From UBA935 sp031555615 (lineage in GTDB: Bacteria; Bacillota; Clostridia; Lachnospirales; Lachnospiraceae): DNA of 64,000 bases. The stretch covers positions 14,050 through 78,049 of the forward strand of contig JAVBUF010000071.1 in NCBI GenBank assembly GCA_031555615.1. Direction: 5' to 3'. The notes beneath the pieces are model-generated. The model had not been told where the DNA came from and ran no database searches. It was given only the letters and a program-made list of their open reading frames with translations. Below, piece after piece: positions 53,858 to 62,424 of the stretch. Made by a program: the position numbers and the translations under genes. Position 1 is the first letter of the stretch; each line of letters starts with the position of its first letter.

Positions 53858-54712
53858 TCATTCTGATTCAGGCATATATGCTGCAACGATTTCTTCGCTG
53901 GCTGTCCAGAGCTTCCTGGCCAGTTTTATGTCATTAGCACGTTTGGATGTTCCGACGATTTTTTGGTCATAAAAATATTCCCCGCTAACGCCCCGGCACT
54001 GCTTACTTGTGGCAACATAGACGGCTGTCGCAGCACCTTGTTCAGGTGTTCTGAAAAATGGCTTCAGCAGTTTCATGATGGTCTTTCCAAAACCAGTATC
54101 CCGGTCTACTCCCATGTTGGTAGCCACCGCCCCGGGATGGACACAGTTGACGGTTACCTGGGTTTCCTTTAACCGCCGTGAAAGTTCTTTGGTAAAAAGG
54201 ACATTGCATAATTTTGCCCGCCCATAGGCGGAAAATACCGTATAACCATGTTTCAGCGGAATATTATGAAAGTCAATCTTCCCGATTTTATGGGCTCCGG
54301 ATGCCACGACAACGATGCGGGATGGGCCTGTTGCCTTGATTAAATCCAAAAGACTTACCGTTAACAGAAAATGGCCGATATGGTTTACGCCAAATTGCAG
54401 CTCCAACCCATCCTTGGTTTCCTGTCGGTTTAACGTAATGACACCGGCATTGTTGACAAGAATATCCAGACGTTGATAGATTTCCTTAAAGGTATGACAA
54501 AATTGTTGGATCTCTTTCATGCTTCCCAAATCACAAATCATCAGGGATACCGAGCCCATGCTCTTTTCTTTCACTTCTCGCAGCGCTTCTTCGCCCCGCT
54601 CCCGGCTCCGGCAAAGTATGACCACATGCATGCCCTTGCCTGCCAGGGCAATTGCCGTGGCTTTTCCCATTCCGGAATTGGCACCTGTTATCAATGCAAT
54701 TCTTTTATTCAT
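53858..54712 (-). CDS. Short-chain dehydrogenase/reductase (SDR)
   Basis: A 284-residue classical SDR with the NAD(P) motif TGANSGMG (residues 9-16), NNAG (87-90) and the catalytic Ser138/Tyr163/Lys167 (SAYGRAK). The pattern with LCRSRERGEEAL after the first helix resembles retinol-dehydrogenase-like enzymes that prefer NADP because of Arg35. The substrate is unknown; such proteins reduce carbonyls of lipids or xenobiotics. GGAGGACAGATTAAT precedes the ATG. It stands alone. Confidence 0.92.
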   Translation of the reverse strand: MNKRIALITGANSGMGKATAIALAGKGMHVVILCRSRERGEEALREVKEKSMGSVSLMICDLGSMKEIQQFCHTFKEIYQRLDILVNNAGVITLNRQETKDGLELQFGVNHIGHFLLTVSLLDLIKATGPSRIVVVASGAHKIGKIDFHNIPLKHGYTVFSAYGRAKLCNVLFTKELSRRLKETQVTVNCVHPGAVATNMGVDRDTGFGKTIMKLLKPFFRTPEQGAATAVYVATSKQCRGVSGEYFYDQKIVGTSKRANDIKLARKLWTASEEIVAAYMPESE

Positions 54713-54798
54713 ATTAATCTGTCCTCCGTGTAAAGAGATGCCTTATTGCATCCACTTGCCTCTGTTATTTTGTTCAATCCGAAAGAAACACCGGTTGG

Positions 54799-56400
54799 CT
54801 AAATCAGCCTGGGCTTGCGAAACAGCATCCTGATCAGCTCCCATACAGTTCCCTTCCCGGCCAGATATGACCTGCCCCCCAGATACAGCTTTTCCACCTG
54901 TATATCTGCGATCTGCTCCTTTGAGCATCGGAAAATATCTGCTTCCGTAATAAAGAAATCAGCTTCCATACCTACCCCCAGAGTTCCCCATTCCATCTCT
55001 TCCCCCAGCATCCTGGCCGGCTGGACGCAATAACTGCACAGAGCCTCAAAGGGAGTTAATGATTCTTCCGGCAGGTAAAAGTCCACCATGCCCAGCATCT
55101 GGGCAAAAGGATCGACACTCTGAACCGGACTGTCACTGGAACCGCAAACTACCACCCCGGCACGGGTCAACCCAGCCAGGGGCACCTGGCTGGCTATCAC
55201 CTGGGGTTCCAGATAATGCTCGTAGCTTTTCAAAAAGTGCTTATCGATCCAGGCAAACCCGGGCTGCACCGTAATTGCCGCACTTCCCTGCTTCACCCAT
55301 TCCACTGCCCGTCTTGAAGGAAACTCAAAATGCTCAATCCGGTGCAGCTGTCCGCTTTCCAAGGTCTGATAGGCATCCACCAGCAAATCAATGGCTTTGG
55401 TGCCGATAGCATGGGACGCAATCTGGGCCCCGTGGCGGTCTGCTGTCTGCACCATCTTTTTCACTGCTTCTGCCGGATAATAGCACTCTGCAGTTCTCCT
55501 GGTGTCTTGATAAGCCTGATAAAAGGCGGCACTGTGGGAACCCACACTGCCGTCCATCTCCCACTCCCCGCAGCCTCCGATTCGGGGAGATTTCATATAG
55601 GGAAAAAGGCGCTTTGCCCGTTCTGCATTCTCATACTGCGGATAAAGCCTTACCTCCAGCCCCATTCTTCTGGCGATAAACACCAAAAGCTTCATCAGCG
55701 GATCCTTTGACACTCCGGCGGCGCCATCCATGGCACAAACTCTGCGGATGCCGAATCCGGCACATTGATTGGTGAAATTCCCTATTCCCCTGGCCAGCAC
55801 CTTCAGGCTGATCCGGGACGCAATCACATCGGTAATCCGGCCTTGCAAACTTTCATGCTCCCAGCCGGTTAAGATGCCGTCATGCCCATCGGGATCCAGT
55901 CCCACCTTGACCAGCATGGAGCTGGAAAGGGCCGCACTGTGTCCATCAATATTATAGACAACCACATCCGCCCCGCCAGTCCATTCATCCAGTTCTTTGC
56001 GTGTGGGCAGGCGTTTCTCCGCAATCGCCGACATAATATAGTTACTGGCAGCAATCACTTGCCTTTTCGGCGTTCCTGCTGCAATTTCACGAATCCGCTT
56101 TTCCACACCGGCCATGTTATCGGGCCGGATCTGACCTTGGTGAATCCGGCAGATTTGGGCATCGGATGCCGCCTGCACGATGGAAAACAGCAGATGCAGA
56201 TGGGAATCGGTTAAGGCCGGGTAAATATTTCTGCCGTTTAAGTCGATCACTTTTTTTATTTTCTGTCCAACGGGATAATCCTGGGAAAGCCAGCAGACCT
56301 TCCCTTTTCGCACGCCCAAATAACGGTAACAGGCACTTTCGGATTCACAGGAATATATCGCGGTATTAGAAAAAAGAAGATCAATTACCGCCTTACTCAT
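54799..56400 (-). CDS. Metal-dependent amidohydrolase (YtcJ-like)
   Basis: A 533-residue Amidohydro_3 protein with DSHLHL near residue 66-71 (metal-binding HxH), NIDGHSA, MDGSVGSHSAAF, ASHAIGTKAIDLLVDAYQ, RIEHFEF and CGSSDSPVQSVDPF. The last is the Asp-containing strand of the amidohydrolase barrel. The family hydrolyses amides or cyclic imides, and the substrate is not predictable. The ATG overlaps the end of the amino-acid permease gene by 4 bp, so a permease delivering an amino-acid-like compound to this hydrolase is a reasonable inference. Confidence 0.92.
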   Translation of the reverse strand: MSKAVIDLLFSNTAIYSCESESACYRYLGVRKGKVCWLSQDYPVGQKIKKVIDLNGRNIYPALTDSHLHLLFSIVQAASDAQICRIHQGQIRPDNMAGVEKRIREIAAGTPKRQVIAASNYIMSAIAEKRLPTRKELDEWTGGADVVVYNIDGHSAALSSSMLVKVGLDPDGHDGILTGWEHESLQGRITDVIASRISLKVLARGIGNFTNQCAGFGIRRVCAMDGAAGVSKDPLMKLLVFIARRMGLEVRLYPQYENAERAKRLFPYMKSPRIGGCGEWEMDGSVGSHSAAFYQAYQDTRRTAECYYPAEAVKKMVQTADRHGAQIASHAIGTKAIDLLVDAYQTLESGQLHRIEHFEFPSRRAVEWVKQGSAAITVQPGFAWIDKHFLKSYEHYLEPQVIASQVPLAGLTRAGVVVCGSSDSPVQSVDPFAQMLGMVDFYLPEESLTPFEALCSYCVQPARMLGEEMEWGTLGVGMEADFFITEADIFRCSKEQIADIQVEKLYLGGRSYLAGKGTVWELIRMLFRKPRLI

Positions 56401-57533
56401 ACTGTCACCACATTTCCGATTGCCATAAAAAGATAGGCGATAATAATAAACACCTGCATGGCAGCCGTACCATATTTTCCAAGTAAAGAAGTTTCTCCAT
56501 CCTTACGGGAAATGCGATAAGCCGGTACCACCATCAAAGCAATAATAATCGCAATTAATCCTCCGGCAATCCGCATGAACTCCATAAAGCCGCCCATTCC
56601 CAAAAAGGTCAGCGCCAGGGACGGCACCGTGGCAATAAGCCAGCAGCTTCTTTTTCCCAATCCCGTTTGCTTTTCCACAATATCCGACAGCGCCAGGGAA
56701 ATGGACCAATAGGTTGTCAGCATCGCCAAAATGGTAAACAAAGAACCGACTGTCATGGCCCACGTCCCGATTCCGGCACTCCACCCAATCATCCCCACCT
56801 CGGTCACCTCTTCCGAAGCCAGAATAGCGCATACAGAAATGACCACAATGAGAATGAAATTATTCATTAATCCCATAAAGACTGCTTTTTTTATTTTTAC
56901 CGCATCCCCTTCCAGCCCCTCTACTGCCTGGGGTATAGAGAAAAAAGCTGAGAAAGCAAACATGGACATACCGAAAAAGGCCAGTCCCTGGTTTACGGTT
57001 CCGGCGCTCAGGGACAATGGATGATGAATCCGCGTAAAAGAAGCTGCTGCCAGAATCGCCACCAATCCGAAAATCACACCAATTGCAATTTTTTCACTAA
57101 TGCCCAATACCTTTAATCCGAATACCACCACACTGGCAGCAAAAACATAAAAAAGCAGTTTGGATACTGTCAGAGAAACCGGCAGCAATGCGCTGATAAT
57201 CTCTGCTGCCCCGGATATATAGGCAGCCAGATTGGTAAACAAAACCAGTGCCATTAAGATAAAAAATAATAAGGTAAGCACCTTTTTGAGCTTACCAACA
57301 AACAGATATTTGGCAAATACCTGCACGATCTGCGCGCCTTTGCCGCTCTTTAAAGCCAGCTCGGCAATCATGATATGCAGGATAAAACTGGCAAAAAATG
57401 CCGCTGCCAGGATCAACAGGCTCATGAGCATTCCATTCTTTTCTGCCAGATATGGCATCGCCATCACACCTCCGCCAATGCCATATCCGGTAATAATACA
57501 AGCACTTTCCCACACACTAAGCTTTTTCTCCAT
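56397..57533 (-). CDS. Amino-acid permease (aromatic amino acid/Aa_trans type)
   Basis: A 378-residue transporter with about eleven hydrophobic segments and the N-terminal ITGYGIGGGVMAMPYLAEKNG, typical of the amino acid transporters (TrpP/TyrP/SdaC-like) that import by H+ or Na+ coupling. AAAGGA precedes the ATG. It is translationally coupled to the amidohydrolase. It uses a TTGAAA/CATAAT promoter that also occurs, in closely similar form, upstream of the zeta-type gene pair at 60.4 kb. Confidence 0.9.
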   Translation of the reverse strand: MEKKLSVWESACIITGYGIGGGVMAMPYLAEKNGMLMSLLILAAAFFASFILHIMIAELALKSGKGAQIVQVFAKYLFVGKLKKVLTLLFFILMALVLFTNLAAYISGAAEIISALLPVSLTVSKLLFYVFAASVVVFGLKVLGISEKIAIGVIFGLVAILAAASFTRIHHPLSLSAGTVNQGLAFFGMSMFAFSAFFSIPQAVEGLEGDAVKIKKAVFMGLMNNFILIVVISVCAILASEEVTEVGMIGWSAGIGTWAMTVGSLFTILAMLTTYWSISLALSDIVEKQTGLGKRSCWLIATVPSLALTFLGMGGFMEFMRIAGGLIAIIIALMVVPAYRISRKDGETSLLGKYGTAAMQVFIIIAYLFMAIGNVVTV

Positions 57534-57567
57534 CTTTCGTATCCTTTCTTATGTTCTATAGACACTT

Positions 57568-57596
57568 ATTATGACACAAAAATAGCCGTTTTTCAA
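57568..57596 (-). promoter_or_regulatory. Promoter of the permease-amidohydrolase operon
   Basis: TTGAAA (57596-57591), 17 bp, CATAAT (57573-57568) on the minus strand. The surrounding segment is similar to 60432-60460. Confidence 0.7.
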
Positions 57597-57701
57597 TGAT
57601 ATGCAAATTTCCACATTATTCTATTTATTGCTTCCAAGCTCATAATCTTTTCTAAAAAATTATCAATTCCACTTTCTTTAATAAAATTATACAACAAAAA
57701 A

Positions 57702-57726
57702 AACCTTCTACTAGCTTTTTAGAAGG
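57702..57726 (-). terminator. Terminator copy next to S8 remnant
   Basis: AACCTTCTA / TAGAAGG arms around a short loop, followed on the minus strand by a run of A/T. It has the same CCTTCT/AGAAGG stem and position as the terminators at 59351 and 60489, each lying just after an S8 peptidase 3' end. Confidence 0.65.
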
Positions 57727-57732
57727 CCCTGT

Positions 57733-57770
57733 TTTATTAAACGTCCCGGCAATATTCAGCCGTCCATACC
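57733..57770 (-). pseudogene. S8 peptidase 3'-end remnant (copy 1)
   Basis: The minus strand encodes YGRLNIAGTFNK, matching the C-terminus of the intact S8 peptidase at 60.5 kb. It then loses the stop and runs into the terminator. Upstream it joins directly to a DUF1016 remnant, so the rest of the peptidase gene is gone. Confidence 0.75.
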
Positions 57771-58440
57771 TCTTATTTTAATTCTATCAGAACATAAATT
57801 TTAAAACTTTGTTATAGAAAACCATATCCACATAAAATGAATATTATTAATAGCAATACGTTGTTGAGTACCAACGAACATAAAACCTTTACCAAGTTCC
57901 TGAAAAAAATCCTCAATTCACTCTACCAGTTATTTCTCCAAATCACTTTCCTTTAATTCTTTAGGCTCTGATAGAATTCCAAAACATAAGGATCTTTAAT
58001 GATATCCTCCGGCTTTTCAATAATTCGCCCCTGTTTCGCAAGTTTCAATACCTTTTCTTTGTTCGGTTTTCCCATCTGAAAGCAAAAGCCGCTGAAACAA
58101 TGCACTATCTATTTGGCGGCGCAATTCTCGAATAGACCAATGTGCATTCAAACATTCTTTTTTAAAAATTTCTTGCATCTTTGTCCGAAACAGCCAAAAG
58201 TTCACAATAATGTGACCGGCTTAACTGTCCAGACACTGTCTGGACATCAGGATAATTTATCTAGAAATTTATCAGATTAAACAGATTAGAGCGTGAAAAT
58301 CCACGCCCAAATTCTTTTGTTAACACTTTTGAGTGAGCAATAATAAAAGCTCTTGCTGTCGCTTCACTCAAATCACTTTTTTGTTCTGTGTCAGCAATTA
58401 GCTTACCAATTTGCCAATATGAATGCGTTTCGCATATACT
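57771..58440 (-). pseudogene. DUF1016 (YhcG-type) PD-(D/E)XK nuclease pseudogene
   Basis: In shifting frames the minus strand encodes, in order, IGKLIADTEQKSDLSEATAR, LTKEFGRGFSRSNLFNLINF-stop-INYPDVQT, SRSHYCELLAVSDKDARNF-stop-KKEC, WSIRELRRQIDSALF, IIEKPEDIIKDPYVLEF, ELGKGFMFVGTQQRIAINN and a broken VDMVFYNKVLKF stretch. This is the DUF1016 N-terminal domain plus the start of its nuclease domain. At least two TAT-to-stop changes and several frameshifts inactivate it. The nuclease end is missing, cut at the S8 remnant. DUF1016 proteins are linked to DNA-processing or defence functions. Confidence 0.75.
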
Positions 58441-58527
58441 TCAAAGCATGCTTCATAGATAAATCGATTGAAATATGGTTTGGAATCATCAACCGCAGGA
58501 TCCTAAAGTGTAAGAGCTACGTATGAT

Positions 58528-59187
58528 TCAACGATTCTGATATGAAAGACATCGTGAGACTGAACCACGAAAAACAGGTTGGAGCTCTGATTCCAATTGA
58601 TGTTTCACCTGATCCCAGCCAAGCTCTTTAACATGATAGCGAAATACCTTTATTCCTACGTTGCTGAGAATGAATTGTTCTATATCATAACGCTTTCCAA
58701 AGAAATCAAACATTGCTGAATCCGTACGAACGTCATTCTCGACTCCAAAGGGCACATTCATAATCGCATTGGTGATACCATTCACCCAACCTTGTCCCTT
58801 GATTTCCCTACAATCCTCTACGCTTTGTTTGGCAGAATCCTTCTCCAGATAAACACATATATATGTGACATCCTTTCTGATGTTCAACAAACGAATGCAG
58901 TAATCTTTAATGAAATCCATCTGGGTAAAATTTCTATATAAGAACTCATTTACAACATTCTGCAGCCAGCTGCTATCCAACACCAGAAGACTGTAATTAT
59001 TCAGCAACTCATTATATCGATTACTCAGAAATTCAAAGCTACTGGAACTATAATAATCCAGCGATACATCCGCATTGAATTCATTCCCAAACTCCCATTG
59101 TTTCAGTAGTCCATAAAGTTCCTTCTCATCCGGATTCTCTCGGAGCAGAGCACCGGCATCCGCATAAATAAATATAATGTTATTCAA
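58528..59187 (-). CDS. Hypothetical protein, probable C-terminal part of a P-loop kinase-like protein
   Basis: The open frame gives 219 residues with LLVLDSSWLQNVVNEFLYRNF, KDVTYICVYLEKDSAKQ, EIKGQGWVNGI and DFFGKRYDIEQFI. The central Asp-containing strand and the later helix arrangement resemble nucleotide-kinase-like Firmicutes proteins, but there is no P-loop. The first residues (MNNIIFIYADAGALLREN) do not look like a natural start, and no good ribosome site is present. I take it as an N-terminally truncated gene, probably non-functional, in the debris region. The family assignment is weak. Confidence 0.4.
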   Translation of the reverse strand: MNNIIFIYADAGALLRENPDEKELYGLLKQWEFGNEFNADVSLDYYSSSSFEFLSNRYNELLNNYSLLVLDSSWLQNVVNEFLYRNFTQMDFIKDYCIRLLNIRKDVTYICVYLEKDSAKQSVEDCREIKGQGWVNGITNAIMNVPFGVENDVRTDSAMFDFFGKRYDIEQFILSNVGIKVFRYHVKELGWDQVKHQLESELQPVFRGSVSRCLSYQNR

Positions 59188-59214
59188 GTTTGATGATTCA
59201 CTATTAGTAGACCA

Positions 59215-59337
59215 CTATTTAGTAGGGTCAGCAGGCATGGTGCGCCATACATCTGATTCTATAACAATCCATTCCTCATCAATTGTCCGTTCCGTGTCTT
59301 TTTCAAAATATCTATTGAAACCATATTTCTCATTAAC
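59215..59337 (-). other. Coding remnant, 3' end of an unidentified gene
   Basis: The minus strand encodes NEKYGFNRYFEKD, then DEEWIVIESDVWRTM and a TAG stop at 59215. It has no start codon, an in-frame stop just upstream and no ribosome site. The KYGFNRYFEKD part could be the tail of an acetyltransferase-like protein, but I cannot identify it. Confidence 0.35.
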
Positions 59338-59350
59338 TCAACTTAAATAA

Positions 59351-59381
59351 AGCCTTCTGATAATTAAATTTTTCAGAAGGC
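59351..59381 (-). terminator. Terminator copy next to S8 remnant
   Basis: AGCCTTCTGA and TCAGAAGGC arms (59351-59360, 59373-59381) around an AT-rich loop. It follows the S8 remnant at 59408-59470 just as the terminator at 60489-60522 follows the intact gene. Confidence 0.75.
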
Positions 59382-59407
59382 CTAATTTATACAAATTTCG
59401 TTAATAG

Positions 59408-59470
59408 TTACGACAATCCCGCCAACTTATTAAACGTCCCGGCAATATTCAGCCGCCCATACCCCTCTGG
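59408..59470 (-). pseudogene. S8 peptidase 3'-end remnant (copy 2)
   Basis: The minus strand encodes PEGYGRLNIAGTFNKLAGLS and a TAA stop, identical from GYGRL onward to the last 18 residues of the intact peptidase. It ends abruptly at 59470, where the TGTCA end of an IS-like remnant begins. Confidence 0.85.
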
Positions 59471-59595
59471 TGTCAAGATAGTGACACAAATTTTTTATCT
59501 TTTTTGAGTGCAAAAATGCTGAAAAGCGCATTCCTTCGTTGGTCATGTGTTAAGCAATGACACTTTTGCACAAATTATGTGTTAAAGTACTGACA
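59471..59595. mobile_element. IS21-like terminal remnant or MITE
   Basis: A 125-bp stretch starts TGTCAAGATAGTGACAC and ends GTGTTAAAGTACTGACA, imperfect inverted ends of the TGT...ACA type. Internally TGTGTTAAGCAATGACAC (59546-59563) repeats the 3' end unit TGTGTTAAAGTACTGACA (59578-59595). Multiple end repeats of this kind are typical of IS21-family elements. No transposase remains. Confidence 0.55.
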
Positions 59596-59636
59596 GAAGA
59601 ATAGATTATCTGTATTTACATCTTATTGCTACTCTA

Positions 59637-60197
59637 TCAGAATTGAGTCCCCACCAAATTTGCTATCCTGTCTTTATTCCAAAACTCATTCTCCCAATAA
59701 AAGTATTCTGATTTCCTTTTCTTAAAAATTCTGTATGGAACCGTTGAATTATCATAAATATGACAGATATCACATACAGAAATCAGCTCTGGTAAGATGG
59801 CTAAGGACTTCTCATAGCGAGAAATAATTTTGTCTGTCGGTACGTCATGTCCTCCTGATTCCTTTCTTGCTTTAACCCGAAATATATTAATATTCGGATC
59901 TGTTGTTAATACATAGATGCAACGAATAAAAAAGCCCTGCTCTTTTGCCTTTTTTAGAAGTATCAAGTTTCTTTCTGTTGACAGTACGGTTTCAAAGGTA
60001 AAGCTTGTTTTCGCAGCAACAAATTCTTCACGCAATGCCTCTGCCCGCTGTGCTGCTTCCAAATCAGAGCACAATAAAGTCCGCTTTATTTCATCAGCAT
60101 TAATATAAGGATTAATAATCCGTGCCATTACTGTAATAGTACTTTTCCCACTGCCATTTGGGCCTGCAAATACTATGATTTCAGGCTTATCAAGCAT
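59637..60197 (-). CDS. Zeta-toxin-like P-loop kinase
   Basis: A 186-residue protein with Walker A FAGPNGSGKST near residue 8-18, YINADEIKRTLL (zeta-like Asp-Glu), KTSFTFETVLSTERNLILLKKAKEQGF and RVKARKESGGHDVPTDKIISRYEKSL. This is the pattern of chromosomal zeta/PezT-like proteins. Zeta toxins phosphorylate UDP-N-acetylglucosamine or related targets; this short version could also be a different kinase. The ATG at 60197 follows GGGAGGCGTG and overlaps the preceding small gene by 8 bp, the usual antitoxin-toxin coupling. Confidence 0.85.
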   Translation of the reverse strand: MLDKPEIIVFAGPNGSGKSTITVMARIINPYINADEIKRTLLCSDLEAAQRAEALREEFVAAKTSFTFETVLSTERNLILLKKAKEQGFFIRCIYVLTTDPNINIFRVKARKESGGHDVPTDKIISRYEKSLAILPELISVCDICHIYDNSTVPYRIFKKRKSEYFYWENEFWNKDRIANLVGTQF

Positions 60198-60378
60198 ATT
60201 CACGCCTCCCATCCGGATATTCTAAATACGGTACCTTTTTTTCCACATCATATTTCGCAATAGGGAAACCCTTAATTTTTTTTATTTCATTATCTATCCG
60301 CACTGCTTCTTTAAATCTTACAGTTAGTTCCTCATCCGTCAATCCGCAAGTTGAATCTAATTCATTCAATTCTTCCAT
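60190..60378 (-). CDS. Small putative antitoxin partner of the zeta-like protein
   Basis: A 62-residue acidic/basic protein (EELNELDSTCGLTDEELTVRFKEAVRIDNEIKKIKGFP...) encoded immediately upstream of, and overlapping, the zeta-like gene. The helical central part and the position fit short partner proteins of chromosomal zeta-like kinases. GAGGGAAAACG precedes the ATG. Antitoxin activity is inferred from gene order only. Confidence 0.75.
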   Translation of the reverse strand: MEELNELDSTCGLTDEELTVRFKEAVRIDNEIKKIKGFPIAKYDVEKKVPYLEYPDGRREYA

Positions 60379-60431
60379 TCGTTTTCCCTCACTTTAAATT
60401 TTCAGCTTTAATACTGATTTTATTTGTGTTT

Positions 60432-60460
60432 ATTATGACATAAAATTAATCGAATTTCAA
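60432..60460 (-). promoter_or_regulatory. Promoter of the zeta-type gene pair
   Basis: TTGAAA (60460-60455), 17 bp, CATAAT (60437-60432) on the minus strand, about 55 bp before the small gene. Confidence 0.7.
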
Positions 60461-60488
60461 TGATCAGAAGTTTGTCTGCCCTAAAATA

Positions 60489-60522
60489 AGCCTTCTGAAA
60501 AAATCAACCTTTTCAGAAGGCT
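60489..60522 (-). terminator. Intrinsic terminator of the S8 peptidase gene
   Basis: A perfect 13-bp stem AGCCTTCTGAAAA/TTTTCAGAAGGCT (60489-60501, 60510-60522) followed by TATTTTA on the minus strand, 25 bp after the stop. Confidence 0.88.
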
Positions 60523-60546
60523 CTGTTTTTGCAAATACTTTAAAAA

Positions 60547-62274
60547 TCACGACAACCCCGCCAACTTATTAAACGTCCCCGCAATATTCAGCCTTCCATA
60601 TCCCCACTCCCGATTGGGATAAGTCTGGTCCGGTGATCTGGTTGCCCCCAGAATCAGATAACTCCGAAACTCCCGGCTCTCCACATGACGATCATTTCCT
60701 TCTACCACCGCCCACTGCATAAACTGCGCAGCGGCACCTGATGTTATGGCCGCCGCCATACTGGCCCCGGTCATCTTGCCCAAGATGGTATCCACCTCCA
60801 CCCCGGGGGCTGCAATATCCGGTTTTATTTCATTCTGCCTGGTGAATCCTCGGCCGGAATACCCATAAAAGCTGTCGTTTTCATCATTATAAGTGGAAAC
60901 GGATACGATTTCATCCGCATTAGCCGGACCGGTTAAGGTTATATAGGGATCCGGGCGCAAAAAAACCACATTTTCCAACGCCTTGATGGGCAGCCACATA
61001 TTAAAGGCTCCCCTGTTGCTGATCATCTCATAAGCACTGCTGACCCGGATCACCCACACTCCGGGGGTTGGATTGACAAAACGAAATACAAACAGTTCAT
61101 CTCCCGATATTTCCTCCACCAGCACATGGTCCACCCGAATCTCCGTGCGCTCGTATACGAATACAAAACGACGGCTCTCTCTGGTTCGGAAATCTACCCT
61201 TTCCGTTGTCTCACCTCCGGGAGACCGGATGGAAATAGCCAGGGCGTTGGGCAGGGTTCCCCACAGTTCCGCCACAAAACCAGTGCTCCCTTCCCGTACC
61301 TGTATCTCAATATCATCATAAGTTTGATCATTGTCCGGTCCTTTAACACTCCCCGAATAATGATGCGCAGCATTTCCTTCATTTCCGCCGCTGGCTACGA
61401 TAATCCGGCTTCGTCTGACTGCCGTGCGGTTAATGAAGGACGCAAAGGGTGAATTCGATGCATGCCCGCCCATATTGGTCCCCATCCCAAAGCAAATCAC
61501 CACCGGGCGGCGGTATGTGATGGCAAATTGTTCGAGATATTTTACTGCCAGTATTAAATCAGTCTCTGAGTATGCCGGTGTATCTTCCGGTATTAAGTAA
61601 TAATTTTTCAGATATGGTTTTGCATCCTTGATCTTTACCGCAACAATCTGACAGTCGGGAGCAGCACCCTGGAATGTAATACCTCCTCCCAGCACGCTGC
61701 CGGCTGCCACACTGGCCACCGCTGTTCCATGTCCGTCATCATCCCAACTGGGTACATACCGGCGCGGCTCATCCGACCTCAGAGCACCATCAATCATCTC
61801 CTGGGTGTATTCCGTACCATATTGCAGTCCCGCAGGCGGCGCTCCCGTCTGAATGGTCTGATCCCATATACTGATTATCCGTGAACTACCCTCGGCAGTG
61901 CGAAAAACATCCTCCGTATACCGGATACCGGTATCGATAAACCCAATCACCACTCCGCTTCCGGTGAGGGAAAGAGGAGGACGCTGTACCTGCAGGATAC
62001 CACTCTGATCCAGGGCACTGGGATCAAAAACCCGGCTCCGTCCCGGAACCAGATCTTCCTGCATCAAGCCAAACAGCTTGGGTATTGCCCGATAAGTATA
62101 ATTGCTGACATTTAATGGCGGAACAACTTCCCGGTTAATATAAAATATTCCAAAATCTCCCTCCACCGGCTGATAAAAATATTCCTCGGGGGGGAAATTC
62201 AATTCCCATTGCTCTGTCGCATCGGATATAATATCCATGAACTCATTAGAAAGTATCATTTCTTTTGGTGTCAT
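60547..62274 (-). CDS. S8 subtilisin-like peptidase (Csp-like)
   Basis: A protein of about 575 residues without a signal peptide. The catalytic triad is intact: Asp in VIGFIDTGIRY (near residue 114), His in DDGHGTAVAS (near 182) and Ser in MTGASMAAA (near 505). The insertion between catalytic His and Ser (roughly 230-490) and the overall form resemble the Csp germination proteases and related Lachnospiraceae S8 peptidases. The start is uncertain: ATG at 62274, or TTG two codons earlier. The strand also holds two remnants of its 3' end at 57.7 and 59.4 kb, indicating a former gene array. Confidence 0.92.
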   Translation of the reverse strand: MTPKEMILSNEFMDIISDATEQWELNFPPEEYFYQPVEGDFGIFYINREVVPPLNVSNYTYRAIPKLFGLMQEDLVPGRSRVFDPSALDQSGILQVQRPPLSLTGSGVVIGFIDTGIRYTEDVFRTAEGSSRIISIWDQTIQTGAPPAGLQYGTEYTQEMIDGALRSDEPRRYVPSWDDDGHGTAVASVAAGSVLGGGITFQGAAPDCQIVAVKIKDAKPYLKNYYLIPEDTPAYSETDLILAVKYLEQFAITYRRPVVICFGMGTNMGGHASNSPFASFINRTAVRRSRIIVASGGNEGNAAHHYSGSVKGPDNDQTYDDIEIQVREGSTGFVAELWGTLPNALAISIRSPGGETTERVDFRTRESRRFVFVYERTEIRVDHVLVEEISGDELFVFRFVNPTPGVWVIRVSSAYEMISNRGAFNMWLPIKALENVVFLRPDPYITLTGPANADEIVSVSTYNDENDSFYGYSGRGFTRQNEIKPDIAAPGVEVDTILGKMTGASMAAAITSGAAAQFMQWAVVEGNDRHVESREFRSYLILGATRSPDQTYPNREWGYGRLNIAGTFNKLAGLS

Positions 62275-62424
62275 AGGCAAAAAATTCTCTTTTTTACTAC
62301 TATATTCAAAAAGTCTTTTCTGCTTCCTCTATTGCGTTTAAATCTTCAATCGCTCCGATTCTGTCCCTATTGGTTTGTGCATGGTGTACAAAAAAATATA
62401 CAAAATACAAAAGTATATGTGCAA

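Noticed and set aside
57541..57735. Small RNA gene next to the permease promoter
   Set aside because: The AT-rich stretch has no stable fold apart from the terminator copy and no independent promoter on the plus strand.
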